A DNA stretch of 64,000 bases, taken from Pseudomonadota bacterium (GTDB lineage: Bacteria > Pseudomonadota > Gammaproteobacteria > Steroidobacterales > Woeseiaceae). Shown piece after piece: positions 41,697-50,199 of the stretch (within the stretch, counting starts at the first letter, position 1; every line of letters starts with the position of its first letter). The stretch is from assembly GCA_022563255.1 (NCBI GenBank), contig JADFNS010000003.1, forward strand, positions 62,001 to 126,000, read 5' to 3'. The notes beneath the pieces are model-generated. The model did no database searches. It was not told where the DNA came from and saw only the letters and a list, made by a program, of their open reading frames with translations. The translations under genes and the position numbers were made by a program.

Positions 41697-42450
41697 ACCC
41701 TGCAATTCCGGCGAGCATTAGCAATGTGAGCCATCCGAGCGATCCACCGCCTCCCGTATCGATGACCACCGTGGTGACGATCGGCGCGTCGCGCGCCGCA
41801 TCTTCCAGGGGCAGCACGGACAACTTCGATGTCTCGTCGGGACCGATGCTGGCAACAAAAGCGTCGTCATAAGCGTCGAACAGCTCAATAAGGATATCGT
41901 AATGACCTGTCGGGTATCCTGATATCAACTCCGATTGCACGAAATATTCGTCGTCTCCGGACGCTCCAAATATTTTGAAATTCTCCGTCGCCGCGTACTC
42001 ATTCCATGGTCCGAATTCAAAGCTCAGATAGATAACCGCATAAACATCGGCCACCGTGTACTGCGTGTCCGCATCAAAGGCCAGATCGATCCCATAGTAA
42101 TAGCCGTCGTGATCGAAATCCGAAAACAGCTGTACGCTGACATCGTAAAACCAAAACTCCACGTTTGGCGCCTCTGACTCGCTGTTCGTCGTTTTTTGCT
42201 GCCCGGTCGCACGCGTAGTCCTGGCCCTTGCGCCTGACGTTAACAGCGGCTCGAACTCATCGTACGAAACTGAATCCCCACCTGCCACGCTGCGTTCCGA
42301 TCCCTGCCCTTGTACGGTCACGCTCAAGCGCTGTTCCCCGCCGTGGTCAGCGCGACTGATGGACGCGCCAGACATCAACAACATTGCCAGCGACAGATAC
42401 CAGACTAAGCCGTCAAAGGCCGAATTAGTATTCCGGGTTCGGGTTTTCAT
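41665..42450 (-). CDS. Choice-of-anchor H family surface protein with GlyGly-CTERM signal
   Basis: A signal peptide (LSLAMLLMSGASISRA) precedes a linker and a beta-rich acidic domain (FWFYDVSVQLFSDFDHDGYYYG, ASGDDEYFVQSELISGYPTG) of the choice-of-anchor H type. The C terminus has TGGGGSLGWLTLLMLAGIAGFTRG, a GlyGly-CTERM sorting signal (Gly run, membrane helix, basic residue), implying processing by a rhombosortase and delivery through type II secretion. The DxDxDG-like DFDHDGYYYG may bind calcium. A good AGGAGGA ribosome site precedes the ATG at 42450. Confidence 0.82.
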   Translation of the reverse strand: MKTRTRNTNSAFDGLVWYLSLAMLLMSGASISRADHGGEQRLSVTVQGQGSERSVAGGDSVSYDEFEPLLTSGARARTTRATGQQKTTNSESEAPNVEFWFYDVSVQLFSDFDHDGYYYGIDLAFDADTQYTVADVYAVIYLSFEFGPWNEYAATENFKIFGASGDDEYFVQSELISGYPTGHYDILIELFDAYDDAFVASIGPDETSKLSVLPLEDAARDAPIVTTVVIDTGGGGSLGWLTLLMLAGIAGFTRGSVGPYA

Positions 42451-42581
42451 TTCCGTGTCCTCCTGCGTTTCAGGATTCCATTAGGCGGGTCGGACGCTGA
42501 ATCCCTGCTGAACCGGTAGGTTCGTTTGAACGGGTCGTGCGATCATGTTCAGCTTGTGTACAGAAAACTTTGACTTTACTA

Positions 42582-43342
42582 ATGATTCGCACAGCTCGAC
42601 CAGACCATGTAGGCAGGGCTATCGCGTGGCTTTTATTAGGCGTGTCGAGCGGACTCGTTTTGGATTTGTGCGCCAAGGAATTACTGCGGACCTATTCGCT
42701 GCAGGAATTTATTCTGATCCGCAGCGGTATTGCGATAAGCATTTTTATCGCGCTGGCATACGCTACGCTCTCTGCTCGCGATCGGCGCCATATTCAGATT
42801 CTTTTACGGACTGTCAAAAATGCCATTGGTCAATACATTGACGCTGGACTGCCGTCGTCGTCGGTTTTATCGGCACGCTGACCATACTGCAGCCGGGGAG
42901 CGGCGACTTCTCGCTGGCATCGGTTGCAGTTTTGATCGCTGCGTTTTGTTACGCGAGTCATGCCCTCACCGCGCGACATCTTTCGGCGACGGAATCCACG
43001 CTGGCGCTCACCGTGTACGTCGTTACCGGTCCATTCATCGTTTCTGCCGCAGGGATCAGCGACGTCAGCTGGCTGACGCCAGATGCTAAGGGCTGGGCAT
43101 TGCTCACGGGCGCGGGCGTGTGCTCCGTCATCGCCTGGGTTGGCATCACCAACGGCTACAGGGGCGCGCCACCGGCGCTTCTGGCGCCGCTCGAATACAC
43201 GGCTCTGATCGGCGGCGCGATCGCCGATTAGCTGATTTGGGGCGAAGTACCGGACCGCCGGGTTATCGTCGGTGCTGCAACAATCATCGCGTCAGGTTTG
43301 TACGTTGTGTACCAGGAGACCGGCCCCAAAAACGTGCGCTAG
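42582..43342 (+). pseudogene. EamA/DMT-family transporter remnant with internal deletion, frameshift and nonsense codon
   Basis: The N-terminal part (ATG at 42582) reads as an EamA helix set (AIAWLLLGVSSGLVLDLCAKELL, FILIRSGIAISIFIAL) in frame 0 up to about 42835. The rest continues in another frame (WTAVVVGFIGTLTILQPGSG... to LAPLEYTALIGGAIAD). About 40-50 residues expected between them, the third and fourth helices, are missing. A TAG at 43229-43231 stands where relatives have Tyr after AIAD, and reading through it gives LIWGEVPDRR...VVYQETG to a stop at 43342. With three lesions it is not functional unless the sequence is wrong. Confidence 0.8.
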
Positions 43343-43345
43343 CTG

Positions 43346-43792
43346 TCAGTCAACGTCACCCGGTACGAGACCCGCGATTTGCGACGGTGTCGCATGCAAC
43401 GCCTTCGCCACTCGGTCAAAAAAATCGACTTCGAGCACGCTGACATTGGAGTCGCTGCGAAGAACGTCAGCCAACGCCTGAATCGTGTCCGCACAATTCG
43501 CTGGAGACAGCTTATTGCGTACGCTGCCGAGATACTTGCGCAACGTTGCTTCGGCGTACAGCTCTGCCCGTGCGGCAACACGGATATCAGCGGAACTGAA
43601 TTCCTCACCCGTGCGCTCCTTCAGGATCTCCTGGATCCTTTCGACCTCAACCGTCTGAATATTGATGTCGGCATCTGCCGCTCGAGCGAGCGTCATCAGC
43701 AAAACTTCCTTGAACAGCTCATTTTGCTGTTCCTCGCTCACATCGGCGCCGCCAAAGATATTGAGCACATTTTTGAGATCTGCGATTGCCAT
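43346..43792 (-). CDS. TerB-like protein
   Basis: This 148-aa all-helical acidic protein matches the TerB fold. It begins with a helical leader (LKNVLNIFGGADVSEEQQNELF), then KEVLLMTLARAADADINIQTVEVERIQEIL with the Asp/Glu positions that bind divalent metal, and a second half ILKERTG...LALADVLRSDSNVSVLEVDFFDRV. Such proteins occur in stress or membrane-surveillance systems. No other Ter genes lie nearby. Confidence 0.7.
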   Translation of the reverse strand: MAIADLKNVLNIFGGADVSEEQQNELFKEVLLMTLARAADADINIQTVEVERIQEILKERTGEEFSSADIRVAARAELYAEATLRKYLGSVRNKLSPANCADTIQALADVLRSDSNVSVLEVDFFDRVAKALHATPSQIAGLVPGDVD

Positions 43793-44059
43793 TTTTTTCT
43801 CTTTATTGGATGTAGGGGCTAGCAGCTAATAATAACCTGAAATTTGTGACTAATTGAAGGCGTTTTGCCGGCAATTTTTCGCTTGGATTTTCAGGGCTTA
43901 CGAAACATGCTGCCTGCGGACCGACAAATAAAAGGAATTGATCCATGTCGATCGAGCGTATCGCCTCAAGGGCAAAGGACATGGGCCATTTTCACGAATT
44001 GCCGCCCCAGCATTCGCGACGTGCGTCTTCTGCGCGATAGCAGCAATGAATCGAGAGCG

Positions 44060-44398
44060 CTACTCCTCCAGCGTCTGCATACCCAACAGGCAAACGGCAA
44101 GCAACACAGCTCCCAGAACAATGATCTGCAGTTGCGGAATCGATTCTGTCGCCGTACTGACAAGGTTCTGAGGAAGCAATGACGCAAAATTTGCCAGGGT
44201 TGTTACCAATCCCACCAAAGGTTTGAACGCAACCGCCCCACCAATAGACACGGCGATCGGCAACGTCAATCGCCTGAGCCACAAACGGCGATTCAACTTT
44301 CTGACGATGTTGATACTGAAGCCGTCATCCATCAGCGGCTCAGACACAAACATCGACTCCAAGAACCGGTCTTCTGCGTCTTTAATTCTCTCAACCAT
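44060..44398 (-). CDS. Two-helix membrane protein coupled to the ECF sigma factor
   Basis: The start is set at the ATG at 44398 (MVERIKDAEDRFLESMF), which overlaps the sigma factor stop by eight bases; the track's longer frame is inside the sigma gene. About 60 cytoplasmic-type residues (SINIVRKLNRRLWLRRL) precede two membrane helices (TLPIAVSIGGAVAFKPLVGL and LQIIVLGAVLLAVCLLG). By position it is a candidate anti-sigma or membrane modulator, but no ZAS or other anti-sigma motif is visible. Confidence 0.65.
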   Translation of the reverse strand: MVERIKDAEDRFLESMFVSEPLMDDGFSINIVRKLNRRLWLRRLTLPIAVSIGGAVAFKPLVGLVTTLANFASLLPQNLVSTATESIPQLQIIVLGAVLLAVCLLGMQTLEE

Positions 44399-44936
44399 GT
44401 TGATGATCTTTGATATCAAAACTGTTCCTAATCTTTTCTTTAGCACGAAATATCATTGATTTCACTGTTCCCACGGGCAAATCCGTTGCATCCCCAATTT
44501 CGCGATGCGACAGACCGCAGGCGTAAGACATCACCATAATCGCGCGTTCCTCCGCCGACAGCACAGCCAGGAACTTGTCCAGGTCCGTGACCTCACCCGC
44601 GAACGCCGCATGAGCCCGTTGTTGCTGATCGGCCATATGTCCTACCGACTCAAGTATCTGCGCGTAACGTTTCGACTTGCGCTTCGACTGTAAAAAAGTC
44701 GTGTACGCCACCTTCAGCAACCAGCCAATAAATGAGCCGCGCCCGGAGTACGTATGCAGTTTGTCCCACGCGTGCATGAAACAATCCTGCGCGAGATCGT
44801 CAGCGAGCGTGTGATCGCCGGCCAACTTGCGCAGGAAATTACGTACCTGCGACTGGTGTCGTCGAATCAACTCGCCGAACGCAGCGGTGTCCTCCGCGGA
44901 CACTGCTCTGGCGACGAGATCGCGATCTTCGCTCAT
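44391..44936 (-). CDS. ECF-type RNA polymerase sigma factor
   Basis: This is a sigma-70 family extracytoplasmic-function factor of 181 aa. Region 2 includes DDLAQDCFMHAWDKLHTY and GSFIGWLLKVAYTTFL; region 4 includes LSAEERAIMVMSYACGLSHREIGDATDLPVGTVKSMIFRAKEKIR, a full helix-turn-helix. The start MSEDRDL at 44936 is preferred to the track's M two codons earlier. It sits between a DUF6249-like membrane protein and the coupled two-helix protein, all on the minus strand. Confidence 0.9.
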   Translation of the reverse strand: MSEDRDLVARAVSAEDTAAFGELIRRHQSQVRNFLRKLAGDHTLADDLAQDCFMHAWDKLHTYSGRGSFIGWLLKVAYTTFLQSKRKSKRYAQILESVGHMADQQQRAHAAFAGEVTDLDKFLAVLSAEERAIMVMSYACGLSHREIGDATDLPVGTVKSMIFRAKEKIRNSFDIKDHQHG

Positions 44937-44960
44937 GGTCAACGGCTGACATCCTGATTG

Positions 44961-45314
44961 TTAGTGGTCCGTGAACTTGTGAAGAATAAGATACGCGGTG
45001 CCAATGCAAACCGGGAAGGCCGCGCCTGCCAGTAAGCCTCTTAATGCTTCCGGTTCAGGTACCGCAAAGCCGATTAATGCAAGCGCCACCGCCACGGAGA
45101 GCCAGATTATTCCGTAGCGCAAGTCTTTGTCTTTCGAGCGCTTTGGAGTGCCCAGGCGATCAATAATTTCCGGCGTCAGTTCCTGGCCCTTGTCGAGCGC
45201 TGCTCTAAAGGTTTGCTGCATCTCGCTCCGCGCTTTGTAGCGAAACCAGAACAACGCACAAAATACGATCGTTATCCCGGCAAACATTACTATCGGAATC
45301 ATATATTCAGACAT
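44961..45314 (-). CDS. DUF6249-like membrane protein
   Basis: This protein of about 117 aa starts at MSEYMIPIVMF (45314). It has an N-terminal membrane helix, the motif ALDKGQELTPEIIDRLGTPKRSKDKDLRYGIIWL, and two further helices (SVAVALALIGFAVP and GLLAGAAFPVCIGTAYLIL). The cytoplasmic LTPE-LG-P segment followed by D-L-R-G is the recognisable core of the family. Similar genes often accompany small ECF sigma factors. Function unknown. Confidence 0.75.
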   Translation of the reverse strand: MSEYMIPIVMFAGITIVFCALFWFRYKARSEMQQTFRAALDKGQELTPEIIDRLGTPKRSKDKDLRYGIIWLSVAVALALIGFAVPEPEALRGLLAGAAFPVCIGTAYLILHKFTDH

Positions 45315-45447
45315 ATTGCCAACTCCCATTCACTTGATATAAGTTGCTTTCACCGATCAGATGCACGGCGAAGTCGTTTTGGATGCAAGAAATATAAGCC
45401 ATTGTATTTATTGCGCTAATACGACGACTCCCGCACCCGGGAGCGGC

Positions 45448-46503
45448 TCAGCGGAAGCGATTCTGGATGTTCTTGAGTTCTTCTTTGCCGGGATGCAATC
45501 CATCCAGCGGCAGTTGCGACAGGGGCGTATCGACATTGCCCATCAACTCGTGCATTTCGGAGCGTGATTCGTCGAGATACAAAAGTCCCGTGATGATTTC
45601 GCCGGCATTGGAGCGCTCGCGCAAATACTTGAATGCGGCCGCCCTGCTCGTCGGATCGTAATTCCGGTCGATCTTGCGCAGCACGATAGTACCGCCATCG
45701 TGCATCTTGATCGGCATGGTTTCACCTTCAGCATAGGCCGTTTTGATTTCTTCGCTAGGCGGTATGTAATCTATATCGGTCACGTGATGATAGAACTGCC
45801 TCGTATGCGCATAACTCTTCGTGGAACCCTCGTGGTCGTTAAAGGTTACGCAGGGACTGATGATATCGACCAATGCAAAACCCCGATGCGTCAACGCCCC
45901 TTTCAGCAATGGCACAAGTTGCTCTTTGTCGCCCGAAAATCCGCGCGCGATGTAGGTAGCGCCAAGACTAATGGCCGTACTCACAGGATCGATGGGCTCC
46001 TGATTGTTCGCTTCTCCTTTCTTGGTCTTGCTGCCAATGTCGGCAGACGCCGAAAATTGACCTTTGGTCAGGCCGTAAACGCCGTTGTTCTCAATCACGT
46101 AACACATATTGACGTTGCGACGAATGGCGTGCACGAACTGGCCTACGCCGATCGAAAGTGAATCGCCGTCGCCGGTTACGCCGATATACATGAGCTCTCG
46201 ATTCGCGGCGTTAGCTCCCGTCGTCACCGACGGCATGCGTCCATGTACCGAATTAAAGCCGTGCGACTGACTTACAAAATAGGCAGGCGTCTTTGATGAA
46301 CAACCGATACCGCTCATTTTGGCCAGCATATGCGGTTCGACGCCCAGCTCAAAAACAGCTTGAATGATCGCCGCCGTGACCGAGTCGTGACCGCAGCCGG
46401 CACACAACGTCGACACGGTGCCTTCGTAATCGCGCGCGTACAATCCGAGCTTGTTCTTCGGCATTCCCGGATGGGTGACTTTGGGTTTCGCGATATAACT
46501 CAT
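45448..46503 (-). CDS. 2-oxoacid:ferredoxin oxidoreductase, beta subunit
   Basis: This is the thiamine-diphosphate subunit, 351 aa from the ATG at 46503. The iron-sulfur Cys pair TLCAGCGHDSVT and GIGCSSKTP are near the N terminus, and the TPP motif is GDGDSLSIGVGQF...NVNMCYVIENN with GVYGLTKGQFSAS. It forms the catalytic unit with the alpha/gamma subunit encoded 16 bases upstream. The substrate (2-oxoglutarate or pyruvate) cannot be settled by eye; KorB type is most likely. Confidence 0.88.
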   Translation of the reverse strand: MSYIAKPKVTHPGMPKNKLGLYARDYEGTVSTLCAGCGHDSVTAAIIQAVFELGVEPHMLAKMSGIGCSSKTPAYFVSQSHGFNSVHGRMPSVTTGANAANRELMYIGVTGDGDSLSIGVGQFVHAIRRNVNMCYVIENNGVYGLTKGQFSASADIGSKTKKGEANNQEPIDPVSTAISLGATYIARGFSGDKEQLVPLLKGALTHRGFALVDIISPCVTFNDHEGSTKSYAHTRQFYHHVTDIDYIPPSEEIKTAYAEGETMPIKMHDGGTIVLRKIDRNYDPTSRAAAFKYLRERSNAGEIITGLLYLDESRSEMHELMGNVDTPLSQLPLDGLHPGKEELKNIQNRFR

Positions 46504-46518
46504 GATCAGCAAGCCCGC

Positions 46519-48321
46519 TCAGGCAGCGCGACCCTTTGCGCTTTCCGCGAGAACTTTATCCACGACGAAGCTCGAATTGATCGGCATGCCATTGTAATGC
46601 AACAAGGGCACGAGTTTCATTTGATTTGCCTCAATATCGTTGATCAACAGTGTGCGCAGTTGCGCGTCTCTGTTTTGTTCAACGACGTATACGACGTCGT
46701 GCTGCTCGATAAACTTGCTCACTTCCTTGCCGAACGGGAATGCCTTGATACAACAGTAATTCAGACCGATGCCCTCACTCTGCAGCCTGTCCAGCGCCTC
46801 CACGCAAGCGCTGTCGCCACTTCCAAACGTAATCAAGCCCACTTTATTGGCTTTTGAATAGCGGATTTCAGGCTTGGGCAATATTTTTCGCGCGGTTTCC
46901 CATTTGACGAGCAGGCGGTCAATGACATCCTGGTAGGCGTCCGAGTCCTCCGTGTACGCGCCCAGCTTAGTGTGCCCGGAGCCGCGAGTGAAGTAGGCGC
47001 CTTTTGGGTGTATTCCCGGCAACGAACGATAGGGAATCCCGTCACCGTCGACGTCAAGATAGCGATAAAACTTGTCCATCTTTTCGAGCTGCTCGGCGCT
47101 GAGCACTTTACCGCGATCAGGCACGTAGTTCTCGTCCCATTCGAGTTCCGGCACCATCCAGTCGTTCATGCCTATATCGAGGTCGGACAAGACCATCACC
47201 GGCGTTTGCAACCGCTCGGCCATGTCAAAAGCGGTCAACGCCATGTAAAAACACTCGGCAGGATCTGCCGGGAATAATAGTACGTGCTTGGTATCGCCAT
47301 GCGACGCGTAAGCACACGACAGGAGATCGCACTGCTGTGTGCGTGTCGGCATTCCTGTTGACGGCCCCGTCCGTTGCACATCGAATATCACGGCCGGAAT
47401 TTCCGCATAGTAAGCGTAGCCAATGAACTCACTCATCAAAGATATGCCCGGTCCGCTGGTCGGCGTAAACGATCTTGCGCCGTTCCATGCCGCCCCCAAT
47501 ACCATGCCAATCGCAGCCAGCTCATCTTCTGCCTGGATGATGCAGTAAGTGTGTTTGCCGGTTTCCGGATCCACCCGGTATTGACCACAGAAATCCCGAA
47601 ATGCGTCCATCAGGGACGTGGACGGCGTGATCGGGTACCAGGCCCCCACAGTCGCGCCCGCGTACATGCATCCCAGCCCGGCCGCGGTATTGCCATCAAT
47701 GATAATTTTTCCTGCAGTGCCATCCATGGCCTCGACGCGCATCGGCAACGGGCAGGTCGTATTTTCCCTGGCGTAGTCGTAGCCGAGCCGAATCGCCTCC
47801 ATGTTGGAGGCAATCATATGTGACTTCGTGGCAAAGGTTTCCTCGAGCAGCGACGTGATAATGTCGAGATCGATATCGAGCAATGCCGCCACCGCCCCGA
47901 CGTAGGCAATATTCTTCATCAGAATTCGCGCACGAACACCTTCGAATTTCTCGTTGCAAAACCTGGAAAAAGGAATGCCGATGACCGTGATGTCATCACG
48001 CACCAGCAGGCTGCTGCGCGGCCACGTTGAATCGTAAATCAGCCAACCACCGGGTTCGACTTCGGCCAGATCTTTCTCATACGTCTGTGCATTCATGGCC
48101 ACCATCAGGTCAACACGGTTTGCGCGCGCTTGATAACCGTCACCAGTGACGCGAATTTCATACCACGTCGGCAAACCCTGAATATTCGATGGGAAGTAAT
48201 TCTTGCCAACGACAGGTATGCCCATGCGGAAAATCGCTTTTCTAAGCAAGCCGTTGGCACTGGCGGAACCCGTACCGTTTACCGTGCCAATCTTGATGAC
48301 GACGTCATTTACCGTTACCAC
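46519..48321 (-). CDS. 2-oxoacid:ferredoxin oxidoreductase, fused gamma-alpha subunit
   Basis: At 600 aa the N-terminal gamma domain (INGTVNGTGSASANGLLRKAIFRMG, about residues 1-190) is fused to the alpha domain (DGNTAAGLGCMYAGATVGAWYPITPSTSLMD...TPTSGPGISLMSEFIGYAYYAEIPAVIFDVQRTGPSTGMPTRT). The end of the fusion has the C-terminal KVGLITFGSG domain. The start is GTG. It forms the enzyme with the beta subunit and likely passes electrons to the GltD/ferredoxin fusion encoded just upstream. Confidence 0.9.
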   Translation of the reverse strand: MVTVNDVVIKIGTVNGTGSASANGLLRKAIFRMGIPVVGKNYFPSNIQGLPTWYEIRVTGDGYQARANRVDLMVAMNAQTYEKDLAEVEPGGWLIYDSTWPRSSLLVRDDITVIGIPFSRFCNEKFEGVRARILMKNIAYVGAVAALLDIDLDIITSLLEETFATKSHMIASNMEAIRLGYDYARENTTCPLPMRVEAMDGTAGKIIIDGNTAAGLGCMYAGATVGAWYPITPSTSLMDAFRDFCGQYRVDPETGKHTYCIIQAEDELAAIGMVLGAAWNGARSFTPTSGPGISLMSEFIGYAYYAEIPAVIFDVQRTGPSTGMPTRTQQCDLLSCAYASHGDTKHVLLFPADPAECFYMALTAFDMAERLQTPVMVLSDLDIGMNDWMVPELEWDENYVPDRGKVLSAEQLEKMDKFYRYLDVDGDGIPYRSLPGIHPKGAYFTRGSGHTKLGAYTEDSDAYQDVIDRLLVKWETARKILPKPEIRYSKANKVGLITFGSGDSACVEALDRLQSEGIGLNYCCIKAFPFGKEVSKFIEQHDVVYVVEQNRDAQLRTLLINDIEANQMKLVPLLHYNGMPINSSFVVDKVLAESAKGRAA

Positions 48322-48331
48322 AACTTACCCT

Positions 48332-50146
48332 TTACGTGCCGGATACGCCGGCCGGCTGTGGTGGACTATCGGTGGCCTCATCACTTGCGTACGGGATCAA
48401 AATTGTCGATTTCTGCATATCCCACGCTCCCGTGGGACAGCGCTCAGCGCACAGGCTGCAATGTACGCAAAGATCTTCGTCCTTCACCATGACCCGTCCA
48501 GTATGCGGAAGACCGGTCGATACATACAGTGCCTGCTCGTGGTTTTCGGCCGGCGCTGCCAGGCGCGTCCGAAGATCTTCCTCTGCACCGTTCTCGGTAA
48601 TCGTCAGACAATTGACCGGACATATATCGAGGCATGCGTCGCACTCGATGCACAAATTCGCCGTAAAAACGGTTTGAATATCGCAATTGAGGCAACGCTC
48701 GACTTCCCGCACCGCCTGCTCCGCCGTAAAACCGAGTTCGACCTCAATATCCAGCTTCTTGAAGCGCTCTTTCAGATCAATGTGCGGCATCAGCCTCCGT
48801 GGCGCCGTGTCGTAGTCGTTGGAGAAGCTCCACTCGTGCATGCCCATTTTCTGGCTCACAAGATTCAGACCCACAGGCAGGCGATCTTCAATATTCTCGC
48901 CCTTGCAATAGCGGTCGATCGAAATCGCCGCCTGATGACCATGCTCTACTGCCCAGATGATGTTCTTCGGACCGAACGCCGAGTCACCACCGAAAAACAC
49001 GCCGGCTCGCCCGCTCATCATGGTTGTCTCATCGACCAGGGGGCAATCCCATTCATTGAATTCGATGCCGATGTCACGCTCTATCCACGGAAAGGCGTTG
49101 TCCTGACCGATCGCCAGCACCACGTCGTCGCAGGCAATAAATTTTTCACTCGTAACGACGCCACGATCGATACGCCCATTCTCGTCAATATTGTATTCCA
49201 TCAATTCGAAATTCATGCCGACGAGCTTGCCGTCTTCGATGACGAATTCTTTGGGTGAATGGTTGGTGAGGATCTCTATATTTTCCTCCTCGGCATCTTC
49301 AAGCTCCCAGGAGGAAGCTTTGAAAAACTTGCGCGGCTTTCTCGCCATGACTTTGACATTGTCCGCGCCGATGCGCAGCGATGTACGGCAGCAATCCATT
49401 GCCGTATTCCCGACACCGATAATCAATACTCGCTTGCCGATGGACTTGATGTGCTCGAAAGCGACGGATTCAAGCCAGGCAATGCCAATGTGAATCCGAT
49501 CAGAGTCATAACGTCCCGGTATTTCGAGGTTTTTGCCATGAGGCGCGCCGGTGCCAACGAAAATCGCGTCGAATTTTTCGTCCATTAGGACTTTGAGGCT
49601 ATCGATCGGATGGTTCAGCCGCAGGTCGACGCCCATGTCGAGGATGTAGCCAATTTCCTCATCCAGCACTTTGGGTGGCAGGCGAAACTGCGGAATATTG
49701 GTGCGCATCAGGCCACCGGTCTTGGGAAGCGCTTCAAACATCGTGATCTGGTAACCCAGCGGGGCGAGATCGTTGGCGACCGTCAGGGACGCGCAGCCAG
49801 CACCGATCAGCGCAATCCTTTTGCCGTTACCGATCTTCGGCGCCTTCGGCAAACGTTCGGTAATATCGTCTTTGTGGTCAGCCGCGACACGTTTCAGGCG
49901 ACATATTGCGACAGGGCTGTCTTCGACCCGGCCACGACGGCACACGGGCTCACAGGGACGATCACAGACGCGTCCGAGAATACCCGGAAAAACATTGGAT
50001 CCCCGGTTTTCCATGTACGCATCACTGAACCGCCCCTGGGCAATCATGCGTATGTACGCGGGGACGTCGGTGTGAGCGGGACAGCCCCACTGGCAGTCGA
50101 CAACCTTATGAAAGTATTCCGGGTTAGAGGTATCGGTTGGCTTCAT
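48332..50146 (-). CDS. GltD-like FAD/NAD(P) oxidoreductase fused to a two-cluster ferredoxin
   Basis: The 604-aa protein has an N-terminal iron-sulfur helical domain (CQWGCPAHTDVPAYI, CDRPCEPVCRRG), two Rossmann sites (ALIGAGCASLTVANDL and LIIGVGNTAMDCC), the flavin motif FFGGDSAFGP, and a C-terminal 2x[4Fe-4S] ferredoxin (CIECDACLDICPVNCLTI and CVHCSLCAERCPTGAW). It resembles glutamate synthase small subunit and is the electron-transfer partner of the adjacent OFOR, linking its ferredoxin electrons to NAD(P)H. Only ten bases separate it from the alpha gene. Confidence 0.88.
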   Translation of the reverse strand: MKPTDTSNPEYFHKVVDCQWGCPAHTDVPAYIRMIAQGRFSDAYMENRGSNVFPGILGRVCDRPCEPVCRRGRVEDSPVAICRLKRVAADHKDDITERLPKAPKIGNGKRIALIGAGCASLTVANDLAPLGYQITMFEALPKTGGLMRTNIPQFRLPPKVLDEEIGYILDMGVDLRLNHPIDSLKVLMDEKFDAIFVGTGAPHGKNLEIPGRYDSDRIHIGIAWLESVAFEHIKSIGKRVLIIGVGNTAMDCCRTSLRIGADNVKVMARKPRKFFKASSWELEDAEEENIEILTNHSPKEFVIEDGKLVGMNFELMEYNIDENGRIDRGVVTSEKFIACDDVVLAIGQDNAFPWIERDIGIEFNEWDCPLVDETTMMSGRAGVFFGGDSAFGPKNIIWAVEHGHQAAISIDRYCKGENIEDRLPVGLNLVSQKMGMHEWSFSNDYDTAPRRLMPHIDLKERFKKLDIEVELGFTAEQAVREVERCLNCDIQTVFTANLCIECDACLDICPVNCLTITENGAEEDLRTRLAAPAENHEQALYVSTGLPHTGRVMVKDEDLCVHCSLCAERCPTGAWDMQKSTILIPYASDEATDSPPQPAGVSGT

Positions 50147-50199
50147 TTTATGGCCGCTAGCATAGCGGGATCACAGGGAAAGTAAACAGTTTTACGCGC

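Noticed and set aside
42537-43231. Interpreting the EamA frames as two separate small genes
   Set aside because: Both halves align to one transporter family in order, and the break is explained by a deletion and frameshift.
43945-44040. 31-codon ORF (MSIERIASRAKDMGHF...) with a good AAGGAA ribosome site in the gap between TerB-like and membrane protein genes
   Set aside because: It is very short, has no recognised features, and lacks an obvious promoter or terminator; chance cannot be excluded.
43793-44059. 267-base gap between TerB-like and ECF-partner genes
   Set aside because: Apart from the short ORF above and A/T-rich stretches near 43820-43860 that could hold the TerB promoter, nothing supportable was found.
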